Below are positions 36,201-50,200 of a DNA stretch of 64,000 bases, in pieces. The DNA lies in the NCBI RefSeq assembly GCF_019578655.1, contig NC_063260.1, positions 27,304,888 through 27,368,887 of the forward strand, written 5' to 3'. Made by a program: the position numbers and the translations under genes. The stretch is from Ricinus communis. Lineage: Eukaryota > Streptophyta > Magnoliopsida > Malpighiales > Euphorbiaceae. Below the pieces are notes generated by a model, which saw nothing but the letters and a program-made list of their open reading frames with translations, made no database searches and was not told where the DNA came from. The first letter of the stretch is position 1, and every line of letters begins with the position of its first letter.

Positions 36201-37017
36201 CTTTTCTGTATTTGGGGCATAAGTGAAAATTGGTCAATAATATTTTCTTGGCCAAAGAGGAAATCTATACCATTTTATAAAAGTTTTGTTTCATAACATG
36301 AAGGCACTTCGCAGGATTCTCTATAAAATAATTAAAGGTAAAGGAATCCACAAGAGATCCGCACGACATATGTACTTCTTCAGCCAGTACTTGCCGCCAT
36401 AGGTTGTAATTGAGCACCACGTTCTTCCATTGTTTATATTTGAAAATGAAAAGCCCAAAAACAGATGTTAGTTTCCAGCAGATTTATTGCTGCAGTTAAA
36501 CTGCAGAAGGTATCCAAGAAAATGAGTTTCTTTTTTCGAATTAAACATGCGCGGGCTAATTAATGATGTCTTGTTTTGGAGTTGATCTTGCAAAGTTCTG
36601 GAGGTTGATTACTTTCTGGTTTTAGTGACGCTGGCACAATTCTAACCCTGATTATTTTTGGCACCCTTCTTCACTTTTTACTAGGGTTTTGAGGCATATG
36701 TTGGACTACAGTTGCTCAGGACTGCATTTGTAAGAGTTGTCTCTGAATGGCAGGTAATACACTGTATTTCTTGTGTGTTTCAGAAATTTGTTTTCCATCT
36801 TTTTTCCCCGTATACTTTGATTGAAATATAGGTAATTAGGTACTATCTAGCAGAATGCAATTTATGAGTAAATCTATTCTGGCAGGTAATATTCTGTGGG
36901 ATGCTTTTGGTTTTCATGGCGGTTGGGAACTTCTTCAACACAGTTCAAACACTCATGGTAAAGTCAAGGTTTAAGGCAAAAATGAAAAGAAGCAAGAGCA
37001 AGCAGGAATTAGATTGA
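33286..37017 (+). CDS. TMEM120/TMPIT-like multi-pass membrane protein
   Basis: Homologue of animal TMEM120A/B (TACAN), a membrane protein of the nuclear envelope/ER linked to lipid metabolism and proposed, with dispute, as a mechanosensitive channel; the plant role is unknown. Eight exons: 33286-33522, 33608-33686, 33786-34065, 35426-35516, 35599-35706, 35850-35936, 36685-36753, 36886-37017; 360 aa. The N-terminal 60 residues form a heptad-rich coiled coil (EEEVERVVEQAKQVQEAA). A soluble linker carries FLGPINVRASRKDVQLKVKEEYN, followed by about six hydrophobic helices with the conserved W-IYHHY and Q-RYQRQRLYTR segments. The tail is basic (KMKRSKSKQ). Intron 1 begins with GC (AAG|GCAATT), not GT; all others are GT-AG. 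Intron 3 is long (1360 bp). Confidence 0.93.
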
Positions 37018-40000
37018 GGCAATTCCTATTGTTTAGGATCACACACTCTTCCTGTAGCTCTATAGGATCGCAATTTTGGATTTATTTTATAAAATTTTGT
37101 TGGGTCTGAAACATGTTTTGTTGAAATTTGATGCAATGAAAAAAAATTGATCATTATGATTTTCATTTCTCACGTCCCATCCTCATGGTCTGACAATGTT
37201 GTTGCTTGGCAAAGCACAGACTTGGACGCAAAAAATGCTATGTGGGTTCAGTAGACTCCACTTGTGGACGTTACTTGTCCCTTGTGTTAATATTCTGATA
37301 TGTTCAGGCATGATTTGAGGCAAAGACACTTATTTCAACTGGATTAAATCGTGTCAGTCATTAGCAGCCTTGTCAATTCTGTCATACAAAATGCTTTGGC
37401 TTTCTAAAAGTGGAGACAGATTCATGCTGTGTGACTTTTTATTTTCAAAATCAGTCGAGAAATATATTCTTGTTGGTAATTACATATGGATTCAGTCCCG
37501 AGATAGTGATGGGATTGATTCTTGTTTTTATGTCTGCAGTGTTTTCTCAAACCTGGCAAAGATGACTTAAATTTCTTGCATGCGGGCTTCCTATTCTCCA
37601 ATTCTTTTTTTAAAGTTTCCTTCTTTTATAAACTTGTTTTTATTTTTCAGGGGAATTCTAATGTTTGTCGCTCTCTGAATGTTGGTTAGTCGGTTATTTG
37701 AGATTGTTAACTTAAGAGTTGGATGCTTGAAACTTGTTTTGTCTGGGAAGTTTGACGTTAGCACGCTTAGTTTTCAACAATCAACACGCTCAGTTTCTGA
37801 ATCTTAATAAATTAGGGAAGCTAAGGTGATGGTTGTGCTCAAAGACTGTTTCCAATTTCTGGGAAGCTAAAAATGATGGCTTGATAGCTTCACAAATTGG
37901 CAACTCATTCCTTCCTCCAAGAGAGCAAGTAGAACAGCCAATGCTTAAGCAATTTTTGCATTCTTCTTGTTATTAGATTTCGCAATCAACATATAGCTTT
38001 GAGTTTCCTATTTTGAACAAAAAGGATTGCTGAGGAGAAAAGAAACATATTTCTGCTGCTCCAAGGGGCATATAGGCCCCTATTTTCCTCTTAAAGGCCA
38101 CTAAACCCTAAAACTTTAGATCTGTTATCACTTGAGTTATTTTAGGTTATAAACATAACAGTCTTTTTAAAGGCACCAAAATAGAAAGTGATAGATAAGA
38201 CGAGAGAGAAGTACCTGAGAAAAACAGTTACAATATGCATAGGTATAGAGGGTAACCGAAAGGGAAGGGAAGACAATAGAAGAAGAATTAACTCTAACCG
38301 TGTTTAGTTATTAACAGAAAAAGAAGGAAAAATAATAAAAGGAGAATTAACTCTATTCATATTTAATTATTAAAAAAAAAGAGATGATTATCCTCTATTC
38401 TCCTTATAGAAGTTAGGGTATAAAAAGTTTCAACTCTTAATAAATTTTTGTTTTTATCTTTAATGATATTTGTATGTAATCAAATATAAGCAGGTAACAT
38501 TTTTTTCTTCCTCTTCCTTCAAGGCCCTTTTCTTTCCTTTAAAATACCTTCTCCTCTTCTCCCCTTCCCTCCTCTTTATTGACATGCATAGTGTTAGAGA
38601 GAGAAATGTATTGATTTCCAAGATAATTACATGACTTGATCAATTAAGTTAATAAAATCATTAGTGCACAGATGAAGTCTATTGACCATCGAACTAAGGA
38701 TGTTTGATTAAGTTTAAAATTTATGATTGAGATTTATTAGTTAGTAAATAACAATTTAAACTTTAAATTTTCAATAAAATTTTAAGCATTTAACTAAAAT
38801 TAGAAGTGGAAATTACAAACATAACGTAGTATGTCTAAGTTGAAAATGCAAGCATCTCAATTCAATCTCGTCAAAATCCTTTCTTGGGTCACTGCAAATC
38901 TGCAAAACCATCTCTTTTCAAGGGAACGAGTGGTTGTTGATCAAATTATTATTATTTTTTTTAGCCAGATCCATTTACATATTAGTCTTGCACTGAGCCT
39001 GAATAGTTTATTAAATTGATTAGTATTTGAACGCATTCAAATTATAGTAAAAGGAAAATGTGCAATCTGCTAAAGGGATTAGCCAGCTCCATAGAGATTG
39101 TAATATCTATGTGACTTTCAGCTTACAAGCAAAGCCTGTTCTCTTGCTGCTAATAGCTGCCTTTATCAGTTATTAATTAAATTAGGGATGCCATTATTGG
39201 GTCCAAAGTATTTTTCATGCCCAAGCAAAGCAATTCGCATTCTCTTCCTTTCCCGTTCCCCTAAGTTGTACGGCAAAATTGCTTGATGTAAATATAAAGA
39301 GTCCAGGTTGGAGCATCGTTAATTATATATAAATCATGTCAGCAAGACAAAAGGGGAGGGAGCTATATGTGTGTACACCTCTGTATGTGCTGATCAAAAT
39401 ATACATTTAGAATCTAAGGCACAATTAAATATATGTATGTATTATGTTATGGAGCTCCTGATCACAATAAAATAATCACCGGATAATTAATACACAACCC
39501 AAACAGACAAATACATGTACACATGAATGATAAAAGGGCTGGATAAAGATAAAAGAAAGTAATGAATCAAAGAGGAGAAAAAAAAGAGAAGAGGCACATG
39601 GGTAGGACACATTTATGTTAGTGGTGGATAAATAAGAAAGGGAGATAGAAACCCATGTTTGCTAGTTGGCAAAATAAGTGGGAATTATGGGATAGCATCT
39701 GTATATGCCTCCCCATATTGTTTCTATTTGTCAAAATCCACATCCCATTATTACATTGCTGGATGCTCCTACACTTCTCTAGTTTTTTATTTTTCTTCTT
39801 CTTTTTCAAAACTAAAAAAGATTGCCCTCCATCCTCTCTTACCCCTATGCTAACCTAACACAACTTAGATTGTTACTCATTATTGTTGAATGACTAGTAT
39901 GAGTATCAATTTAGTGTAACTCAGAGAAATTAGGTAAAAAATATATTCTTATTTTTATTATTATTACACTTGTTATAATAAATAATTATATTTAGTTACA

Positions 40001-41484
40001 ATAAAAACATTTATAAAAGTTTAGATGTTAGTAAAACGCTTAAATTGGAGACCTTGCAAATAACACTACTTTAAAGGCTTAACTAAATGAATACTTTGAC
40101 TTAGTTATTTCTAGATAGAAAAGCTACTCTTCAACGACTATTTCAAACACTAACTAAAATTTTGTTTCTCAGATCATCGTATCTTTTTATATATAAAGAT
40201 GTCAATCGAAAGACTGAAATAGGTAATCCTTTCAATTTATCTAAATGGAACACTTTTTGGATTCATTTTCAACAATTAATTACTATCTTGATTTGCTTAA
40301 CAGTAAAATGAGGTTTTAGGATTAATTACTATGTGTTTCCCTTGTCTCTAGAGTCAAGAACCAATAAATTTATCTGGGGTTAGCTATAAATGTATAAGAA
40401 TATCCAACTCACAAATGCAAATAAATTGATAAGTCTTTTTTTTTAAGCTCTTGAATATACAGCTGCATCAACAATTTTGAAGCAGTATTTCTGTATTATG
40501 AATATTAACCATTTCCTTTAAGAAATGAAGCGAGCGGGCATGAAAAGGTCCAAGTATGATATTCATATACGGATGAATTGTAAACCTTAACAATTTCAAA
40601 TCATTTGCATTCCTCCCTTTAGAAGAAGCATATAACATAACATGAAAACTTATCAGTAACAGGAAAAACCGTAATTGTCATTATGAATATAAAAAAATGT
40701 AATAAAGAAAGAATGCATGTGAAGATGGAGGGCTTGATTACAATTTCTATAAAGAGAAACGTAGATTCTGCACTATTATTTTCTATTCAAGCAAGACATA
40801 ATAATCAAACACGTACTAACATCTGATTGTGAGTAGATGCTAGAGCTACCAGATTGAACGAGTCATTTTTAATTCACCCTCTTCCTGCTTGGCTTCTTAC
40901 TACGGCTTGGCAAGCTTATTGGGTCTTCATCAAATCAATCCTCCCCGTTTTTCCTTGAAACGGTCCTTTTATTCAACAAAAAAAATAATCAATAAATTGA
41001 ACAAGTGATACAAGGTGTGAACTGCCATGCATGCGATAGACTTTCCATCTTAATAATATGCCCTGGTGAAGTAGAATAAATAGGGATAGCAGAAGAATAA
41101 TGACGATGAATTTTTTAAGGATGATAGAAAATGAAAGGAAAAGGTATAAGTTTAAAAAATAGAAATAAATAAATAAATAAAAGTGAAAGAATGGAGATTG
41201 TTAGGCTTTGATCGTGAATAGTGTTAGATATCTTGTTTGAGCTTTTAATCTGATGGATGACGAATCAGAAAGATTCAATCAATGGTCAGTAAGTCAACCG
41301 GTGCTAGCTCAAGGGCTCGAACCCAAGTTCTAAACAGAGTTGAGGGTGGCCAAAAACAGCATGTGGTGCCTCTCTGACATTCTCCAGTTGTGATCTCAAC
41401 ACTTTAGAGAATTAGATCTACCATTGTTGTTGACCGTAACCATCGTAAGTACATACTTTACATTTGAGGATGTGACTCGGACTG
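37018..41484. other. Long intergenic region between TMEM120-like and GTL1
   Basis: About 4.5 kb between convergent genes, so it holds two 3' UTRs and spacer. No coding region supported. AT-rich stretches at 38320-38480 and 39900-40200 have transposon-like composition, but no terminal repeats could be fixed with confidence. Confidence 0.6.
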
Positions 41485-43057
41485 TTACTGGACCATGGCC
41501 AAAATGGAGGGCGCCCCATTCCCTCCCCCATTAGAGGCGCTCGTGTTCGGCCTCTGATATTCTATTTTGTAGGCCATCTTCCTCTCTTCTTCTTGTACTT
41601 CATCGTCATCTTCTTCTTCGTCGTCCTCAAGATCCAATTCTTCGACATCATCTTCATCATTCTCATGATCTATGTCACTGTCATCATCTTCCTCCATTTT
41701 CTCATAGTCATGCACCGTAAACTGTGATTCTTGTTGCTTTTGCGGCCCCTGCGGTTGTATAAGCTCCTTCACGATGTCTTCTGGCTTCAATATGAAAGCA
41801 AGAATCAATGCACATCAAATATGTGAATATTGCTTCACCGCCTAAAGTACAAACTACAAAGATAATATATACGTATCTTTTCTTACATGATTAGTATCAT
41901 TATCGAGTAGAGTTTTGGGGAAAAAATAAAGTAAAATATTACCTTGTTTCCTGCTCCTGCATTTCCTTCTCCAAAGAGATTACCAGGCAAACCAGTATTA
42001 GCATCAGCACCACTTCCACCTTTGGCTTGTGATTGAGAAGATTGTGCCGGGAGTAATGTTGCCGAGGCCTCAGTCCTATCATCTGGCTTTGTACTCTCCT
42101 GCTGCTGCTGCTGTTCCGGCCTAGTGATTTGGTTGGCAAATCCACTAGTGCTAATGGTTCCACCTCCAGCGGTTGTGACAAGTACCTTTTTCCTATAAAG
42201 CGCATCTAGTTCGTGAAAATAGGGACAGGTCTTGGCATCTTCAGGACGTTTCTTGTTACTTTCTTTGACCTTCTTGAAGTACTTGTTGATGTTTTCCCAT
42301 TTCTCCTTACATCTCTTGGCACTCCTCTTGTAGCCCATCCGCTGCATCCCCGCTGAGATTTCTTCCCAAAGTGGGCCCTTGGGCCCCGCCTCCTGGTATC
42401 TGAACTCAAGCCCACTCCTCAATTTTATAAGTGCTAGTACTTCTGCTTTCGGCCATCTTGAAGAGCTTGGTTCAAGGCTCCTACTACTGCCAATCTCTTG
42501 CGGCATTCCCTCTGCGACACCAATTGCCAATTCGGAGGAAATAGATGATTGGCGATCATGATGACGATGAACTTGATGCTTGTCTTGTTGTTGAGGTGGT
42601 GGTGGAGCTGCAGCTGATGGTGGTTGCGGGAGTGGTGGCTGTTGGATTGAGACAGTGACTATGGGTGCCAATGGCACAGGTTTCGATTGGGGCGCGGGTG
42701 GTGGCTGTAGGACTGCTGGAATAGTTACAGGAGAAGGCAATTGGATGGTTTGGCCAGTAATCTTTTGTATAAAGGAAACTATGGCAGCATCTCTGGAAGC
42801 AGAAATGGCCCTCTCCTGAGCCATAAGCTCATGCTCGCGGCTCAATCTGGCCATCTCTTGCCTTTTCCAGGCTTCTTCTCTGACCACCCGGTCATTTTCT
42901 CTTTTTTCTATGGCGTCCAAGAACCTCTGTTGCATGGCCTCTTGCTTTTGCATAACATGTTTCATAAGCCCCTCAAAAAAGTCCATCATCCGGCGGGTGC
43001 CTCCTTCAGAAGAATGCCTTTTACGTTTGCGGCTGGAACCAGCAGCAATGTTGGATG

Positions 43058-43091
<34 letters not shown>

Positions 43092-44262
43092 TTGGAAGCT
43101 TGGGGAAGAAGAAGAACCATTTGAAGTTGACGAGAAGCTAATACCTGCACGTGGAGGTGGAGGTGGAGGCGGCAGCGGTGCAGTAACAGCAGGAAATATT
43201 GTGGAGATGCCAACAGTTGAAGGTGGATAATTTCTAACGGAGGAGACTGCAGGCATAGGGATTCCAATAGAAACAGGAGAGACATCTAAGGTGGTTGTGG
43301 CTGTGGTGGCGGCAGTGGATATTGGCTGAGAGGGTGAGACTATGTTGATAGTTGCGCCGGTAGTGTTGTGGAGAGCCTCTAGCTGGGTGAAAAACCTATA
43401 GGTTTTCCCATCTTGGCGACCCCCTCGCCCTTCCTTTGTGCGTTTGTAATATTTGTGCACATTCTCAAATTTTTCCTTACATTTTTTTGCGCTTCTCTTG
43501 TAGCCTAGCTCATTTAGCTTCCTGCGATAAAACATTATTGCTTAGCAAATTGATGATACTCAGGCCCTTTTCCTAACTACCCGCTGTACAAATATTATCC
43601 TTCTTAATATATTAGTACAATTTTGTCCACCGGAATAAGGAAAATAAAGAATAGAATGAGGCCTTTCTTAGCTCCAGGCCCACTCACTTCTTGTGTCTGT
43701 GGTGTGCGTGTCCTATTCCAATAAACCTAATCTAATAATGCAATAACTCGATCGAGGAAAAAAAAAAAAGAAACGGCAATTCCTATTGGTCTTGGGATTT
43801 TCAATTTTCCCGTTGAAGTGAATAAAAGAAAAGGAAAAAGGGGATTGGCTAGAATTCATGCAGTTGATATATGAAAGTGGGGATTTCATACGGAATGTAG
43901 GAGTGTATATATAACCTGGAGACATCTTCCCAAAGAGGACCCTTGACGGTGGCATCGCGAAAGGCGGCATCCATATCAGACCTAATTTGGAGAAGAGCAA
44001 TTGTTTCTTGACGAGGCCATCTGTTACCGCTTGTAGCTCGATCTGCTAATTCATCCTCGTCGGCTGCGCTCCCTGATAGCCTCATAAAGTCATCCAAATT
44101 CCCGCCGGTGGTCGCGGGAGGTCGGCTGCTAATGGGTGAGGCCTCTTCTACTAGCTGCTGCTGCTGTTGGTCGACTGCGGCTGAGACCAGCATGTGAGTG
44201 GTCATTGTAACAGATGGGAGTCCATATGGGGATTGAGTGGGATCCCCTCCTCCTTGCTGCAT
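41485..44262 (-). CDS. GTL1: Trihelix transcription factor GTL1 (GT-2-like 1)
   Basis: DNA-binding repressor of the GT-2 group; in Arabidopsis GTL1 binds GT-elements and limits cell growth in trichomes and stomatal density. Three exons: 44262-43916, 43521-41943, 41784-41485; 741 aa. The start MQQGGG and the EEASPISSRPPA segment (residues 39-50) match GTL1, not DF1. The N-terminal trihelix spans about 80-170 and the C-terminal trihelix about 470-560; both carry the GYKRSAK-CKEK signature. Between them lie a Pro run, an Asp run (260-269), the basic RKRKR signal (280-284), and the central helix with REEAWKRQEMARLSREHELM. The last exon is highly acidic. Intron 1 cuts the first trihelix after residue 115/116. 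An in-frame stop upstream supports the chosen ATG. Confidence 0.95.
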
Positions 44263-47200
44263 CGTTTTAGCCTGGCTAGAATCAGAGTCCAGCAAGTATA
44301 TAGACTTTCAGAGCCAGCGATGTCTGTTGGAGAAGTTCCTTCTTCATCTATATGACAATGAAAGTGCCCTGTTTTCTCCCTCAGTTCCTGCCTCTCCTTC
44401 TTGCTCACCCAATCACTAGTTATGACTTTTGGAGGGGAATGAGAGCAATTGAAACGATAGATGCGCTGTAGATGTAAGATAGGGAGAGAGAGCAAGGGAA
44501 GTTGGGCGAAAGATGGAGGGATGTTAAAAGAAGGAAAAAGAGCAAGAGGGAGTAGAGAACTGGAAATGATTAAGGGCAGAAAGAGAGAATTCCTACGAGT
44601 TAGTGCTAGCCTGCCCTTTTGTGATTGGATTTTCTTTTTTCTTTTTTTACCCCCAGAGGAACAAAGAAAAAGAAGGAAATAAATTTAATAACAAGAATAA
44701 GAAGACAGCAGTAAAGAAGAAAAAGGAGGATTAGCAGGACGGCATAATCATATTCATCAGCATCATCAACTGCACTGCTCTTCTGCAAAAGTCTGAGAGA
44801 GAGAGAGAGAGAGAGAGACAGAAATGAATGGAGATGACGAATTATGAGGATGATGATGATGATGATTAAGAGATAGAGAGAGAGAGATGTGTAAAATGAT
44901 TAAACAAAGTAGATGCTTTGTTGTCAGCGACTCTCACTTTGCAGCTAATAATTGTTAAAAAAAAAAAAAAATCCTTTATTTATCGATTTTATTTATGTAG
45001 TTTATTTAAATATGCCAAAGTATATTATAATAAAATGAGGTATAAGAAAAGAACGAGAAAAAAGAAACCTCAGAGATCAGCACACAATCAGTCACCCACA
45101 AGTACACACACATCACCTCATTCCTGAGATACAATCCAGTGCACCCAATTCCCATTTTACCAATTTTAATAATGCACTGACGTGGCGCCTCACAGCACAG
45201 GTGATGGGAAACAGAGGCCGGGGAGATCTGCGCAATATCTTAGTTTAATCATTTCTTTAAAAAAATTAAATTAGTTTTTTCATTTCAAGTAAATAAGGAA
45301 AAATAGAGATATAGTTGAAGTGAAGATAGCAAAGAGGGGAGATAACTTTAGTTAAAGCAAAGTTGTCTGACTAAAACTTAATAAGTTGCATGTGATTGGG
45401 TCCTTTGGTTAAAACCACTCAAAAAATAATTTATTTTCTTTTTAACACTTTTTCATATTTTCCTTTTTTTTTTTCTTATATTATAATATAATAATCTTTG
45501 AGTTCAGTGAATTAAGATGAAACACTATGTAGTAAATATTTATAATATCTTATGATTTTTTTTATTAATAAAAAGATAAATCTAAAATAATAAATAATGC
45601 GTATTTGATCTTCAAAGAGGTAAAAGAAAGAAAATTAAAGGGGGCATAAAAAGGGAAAGGAGGGACAGAACAGATTGGAACAGCTGTAAAAGGGCCCCAT
45701 ATTTGTGAGGTGTTAGAACGTGCGTGGCGTTTCTCCCGGTTTTGTGAAACCCTCCCAACTGCCACACATATCGGTGCACATGCCCCTTGCTTCCTTCTCA
45801 TATTCATATTCATATTCATATTATCTCTAACCACTCTTAACAACGTTCTTACCTAATTAGATTACCCTAATATTACCACACATATTACCCTCTTTTTTCT
45901 TTCTTTCTTTTTCGTCAATTCTTTTATTTTACTTTTTACTTTTCTTTTCTAATTATTAATTTAGCATCATATTTGGTATTTCGTAATTATAACTTCTTAT
46001 AAAAATATTAATAAAGCATTTTAGAGAAATAACTAATTAAAATAATATCATTCATTTGTTTAATTTTAAATTTGATTACATTTTATCTTTTTACTTATTT
46101 TAAATACTTATCACTTTTGATGACAAACTCATTTATTAAGTCTTTTTTACATGATTCAATAATTTTCTATAATTTAAACTCTATAATTTTTTACTCTTTA
46201 TATGAAAATAAATAAATAGAGATATCTCATAAAGTTAAATAAAATAAATATATTATGAATATAAATCAAATTAAATTATTTTATTTATTTCTAATATTTT
46301 TGCTGATTTAGTATTTTATATATTTTAAGTATATAATTTAGTAATATTTTCTTATTTTATAATATATAAATAAAAATATTTTATATTTATTTTCTTAATT
46401 TACTAAATTTAATCTAAAGATTAATTTTTAATTAACTAAATTTCAAACTATATAAAAAATAATTTTATTATAATATATTTAAGATAGAATACAATTAGAG
46501 ATAAAAGGTATAAATAAATATAAATATCATAATTAAAAAATAATTTTTTAATTTATTAAATATTTATTCAATTGTAAGAATATAAATTTTTTTAAAAATG
46601 ACTACTAAATATTTAAAATTTATAATTAAGGTGTTGTATATTGTAATACAATATTTAGAAAGAAAATTACTTAAAGTGAAAGTTATAAATAAGAATCCAA
46701 AAAGGTATAAGAATATAAAGTATTAGAAGTTGTAACATAATACTTTTTAAAATAGTAGAAAATATTTAAAATAAAAAAAAATAGTTTATAAATTATATAA
46801 TACCATATAGGATGAAAATAAATAATATTAAAATATTATTTTAATAAATATAGATAGATATAGATTTATTAAATTACATATAAAATTTAATTTAAATTTT
46901 GTTTGATAAATACATTAAAAATATTTTATTTATTAATATAAAAATTAATTTTATTAATAAAATTTTTTATTTGAAATTAAACTCTGTCAAAATAATTTCA
47001 ATAAAGTATATATAAAATATAATAAAAAATAAATGAAGGGTACAAATACGACGAGTAAAAAATAATTTTTTAATTAATAAAATAATTATTATATTATAAA
47101 AATTAAAGTTTAAAAAATAATCAAAAATTAAAATTATAAAAAATAATTTAAGAAAAATATTATAAATAGTTAAGATTTATAATTAAATTATTTTATATTA

Positions 47201-50200
47201 CAATAAAATATTTTTAAAAATTATATAAAGTAAAAGTTATAAAAAGATCAAAGAAATAAATATACTATAATTAAAATGTTAAAATTGTAATATAATATTT
47301 ATAAAATTTTTAATATTTTGAAAAATAATTTAAAATTGATATAATATGCTATGTATATATACAGAGTTTAACCGTGTAAAAACTGAAAAGACCTATTCCC
47401 ACATTAGCGATAGGTGGGTGCACCATGCTTACAAATTGAAGCAGCTATACTCTTCAAAGTAAGGGTAGCCACCTGTCGGTTTCAGACCCGTTCAAAGACT
47501 TATATGGTTCCAAAGATTGAGCCGCGAACCATTAATTTTTAAGGTGGAACCATGAACCGTCGCCCCCTTTATTGAAAAATAGTAGAAGTAACGGACTTCT
47601 ATCTGATCTAAAAGACACCAACTATATCTTTTAGTTTCTAAGCAAGAATCTTTTACATTATACAAATCAGAATTAAAATACGAATATTTAGTTATTGAAG
47701 GTTTTGTGATAGTTATAATTTTATGCACTTTATTCTCTTTTAAAAAAAAATCAGAAATATTTATTTCTTTTATTTTTATTAAATTTATATTGTTTATTTC
47801 TTAACAGTATTAAGATATAAAAAATACAATTTGTTAAGCTTTTCTTTTTAAATTTATGGTTTTAAGTTTTTTTAATTGTTTTTAGATAAAAATATAAAAT
47901 AAAAACTGAAAATAACTACAAATAATTGAAGAAAAATTTAAAAAAATTAAAAACAATAAAAATAACTGAAATTAAAACTAGAAATTTCGATCTATACACC
48001 GATCTTCAAATGGGTGAACTGATCACGGTATGGAACCTACAGAATAATAGCCAGGTGAAGAGTCACAAGCATGTCAACTCGGAAAACTACTCTAACGATC
48101 AAGTTAGTATTTAGCTGAAGGTTTATAGAAAGATGTTTAAAGGGTTCAAATTGTCATATCTTGCTCACGCCTTTCCTCTCATATTTATAAGGTGGAATGC
48201 AGAGAGTTTTATCACCTGATGGTGGTGCTCCGATGATAGAGAGAATGAGCTCCTATATTCAACGAGGAAGTGGCAATCGTGGGCACGACCAAGTGTGCTA
48301 TGGAGATTCGGCTATTTTAATATAAGATTCAGAGGGATTAGTTGATATAGGCTAGTGGGACGATCTTTTTATGTCGAGTTGTATTAATTATTTTTTAAAA
48401 AAATTATACAACAAATTATTAATTTCAGTATATTTTTAAAAAATTACATTTTTCTTCCCTTAGACTCGCAAACAAAAATAAATCTAATAGAGGGCTTTAT
48501 AACAAAATCAAGTAGAAGCCCAAAAGTTTTACAACTGCCAGGCGCCAACTCTTGAAACGGGGTGCACCGAGGACTCTTGTTAAGAACTCAGCAGACGCAT
48601 CTGAAAAATCAGGTCAGAAAGATTCGCAGAGAGAAGAAAATCATAAATTTCTAGATTGGCACTTTAATAGATTTTAATTTCAGCATGTAGCATCAAACGA
48701 GGAACAAATCGATCCACACCATCATATCAAAATATTCAGGAGCTGCCCAAGCTGCCATCTCCTGGCACATTATATGAGTACCGGCTACAAAGAAATAACT
48801 CCCACCGCTAACCAAACAAGAAAGTAATAATATAAATAAACCGTGAAAACCTAAAAAATCAAATTCAAATCCCTATAATTAGATATCATTGATTTCCTAC
48901 TTCAGATCTTTTTTTCTGTATCTTTCTGCTTCAGATTTTCTAAAATCAATTGATTATTTCAAAGATCTCGGCGTTCTTACTACATTATCACCTCAACCAT
49001 CTATGTCTGATTGTTGCTGAAAGAAATAGAATATAAAAGTTAAGGAATCAAGAAACTGAGTGATCATAAGAGGACTGAAATGCCAAAAAGAGTATAGCCC
49101 TTCTGAGTCCTGACACTCCGTTACTGGAATGCCTTCCAAAAGCTTATCATCCATGAAGCTGCATCTTAGCCTCATGCAATCTTAGCACTCTCAAAGCATA
49201 ATGTCATTATAGAAGGTGACGCCAGGGGGATAACTGGGGCGGCCTCGGTCAGAGGCACAGCACCTTCTGATTCTGATGTCCAGACCGCAGTGGATGACTG
49301 TTTAGAACTAGCAAAGATCTTTTCTTTATGTGTGTATCCAGAGAGGGCCTGCCCATGTGTTCCCAAGTCAAGCCCTCTATGATGAGCAGTTACCTGCTAA
49401 TGGCCAGGCCCAACTTTTGTGGCGGGCAAATTGTAATGACTCCATGTTTTCTAACTAACAAACCAAGCAATCCTATCTTTTGCCAAAAAAATAAATAAAT
49501 CAATAAAACTTGCAAATGCATATGTACACAGTTTTAGTAGCTTGTCTTTTGTTTATGTTAGTGGGTCTCTTAATTGGGCTGCCCAAGAATTGGCAAGCAA
49601 AGTCCTTGTGCAATCCTGTTTTGTTTCCAGCTATTCTGAATCTGGGTTGTATGATTCTCGGTTTGCTTGTGTTGATTAGTCAATGACCTTCAGTGTTCTT
49701 TTGAAAAAAAATAAAAAATAAAATGCAATTAATAACCTGACTATAAACTAGTTGTTCAAGGATTCAAGGCTATGAGCCTAGTAAATGCATCCTGGTTAAA
49801 ATGTTTGGCTGCTGGCGTAGAAATTCCACAATACATCGACCAAAAAAGAAAATTCCATAATACCCAATCTGCAACTATTTATATCAGGTAACCTGATTGA
49901 CCTCCCCACTAGAGTATCTCATAATTATATAATAGGATACGGCAACCAACCTCACTAAATGCAAAATTTTGAAGGCTTGATGCTCCTAAAGCAATTGTTT
50001 TTGTACATGAATGTGAACTAAAACAAAACCCAAAGAATTAACAATCATCGAGGCTTTCAGGAAAGGACAATAGAAATCCAAATGGTAAATCCAGTGTGGC
50101 TATCTTTACATAACCATTTCCTTTCAGGACCAAGATAGTAACAGTAAAAGAAAGAAAAGGGCCTCTCCAGAAAATCACAGTTCTCGCCCATAAAATGTAC

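Noticed and set aside
37370..37570. 66-codon plus-strand frame after the TMEM120-like gene
   Set aside because: Starts with a non-standard or weak context and has no conserved motif; most likely 3' flank sequence.
38063..38082. AGGGGC ATATAG GCCCCT hairpin
   Set aside because: A single six-base stem in an AT-rich region; expected by chance and not linked to a transcript end.
42910..43285. Overlapping frames with Ser or Met runs inside GTL1
   Set aside because: Alternate-frame readings of the repeat-rich GTL1 exon 2.
47400..48480. Possible LTR-like non-coding sequence
   Set aside because: The texture resembles degraded retrotransposon leader sequence, but I could not find paired ends, a target-site duplication or a primer site.
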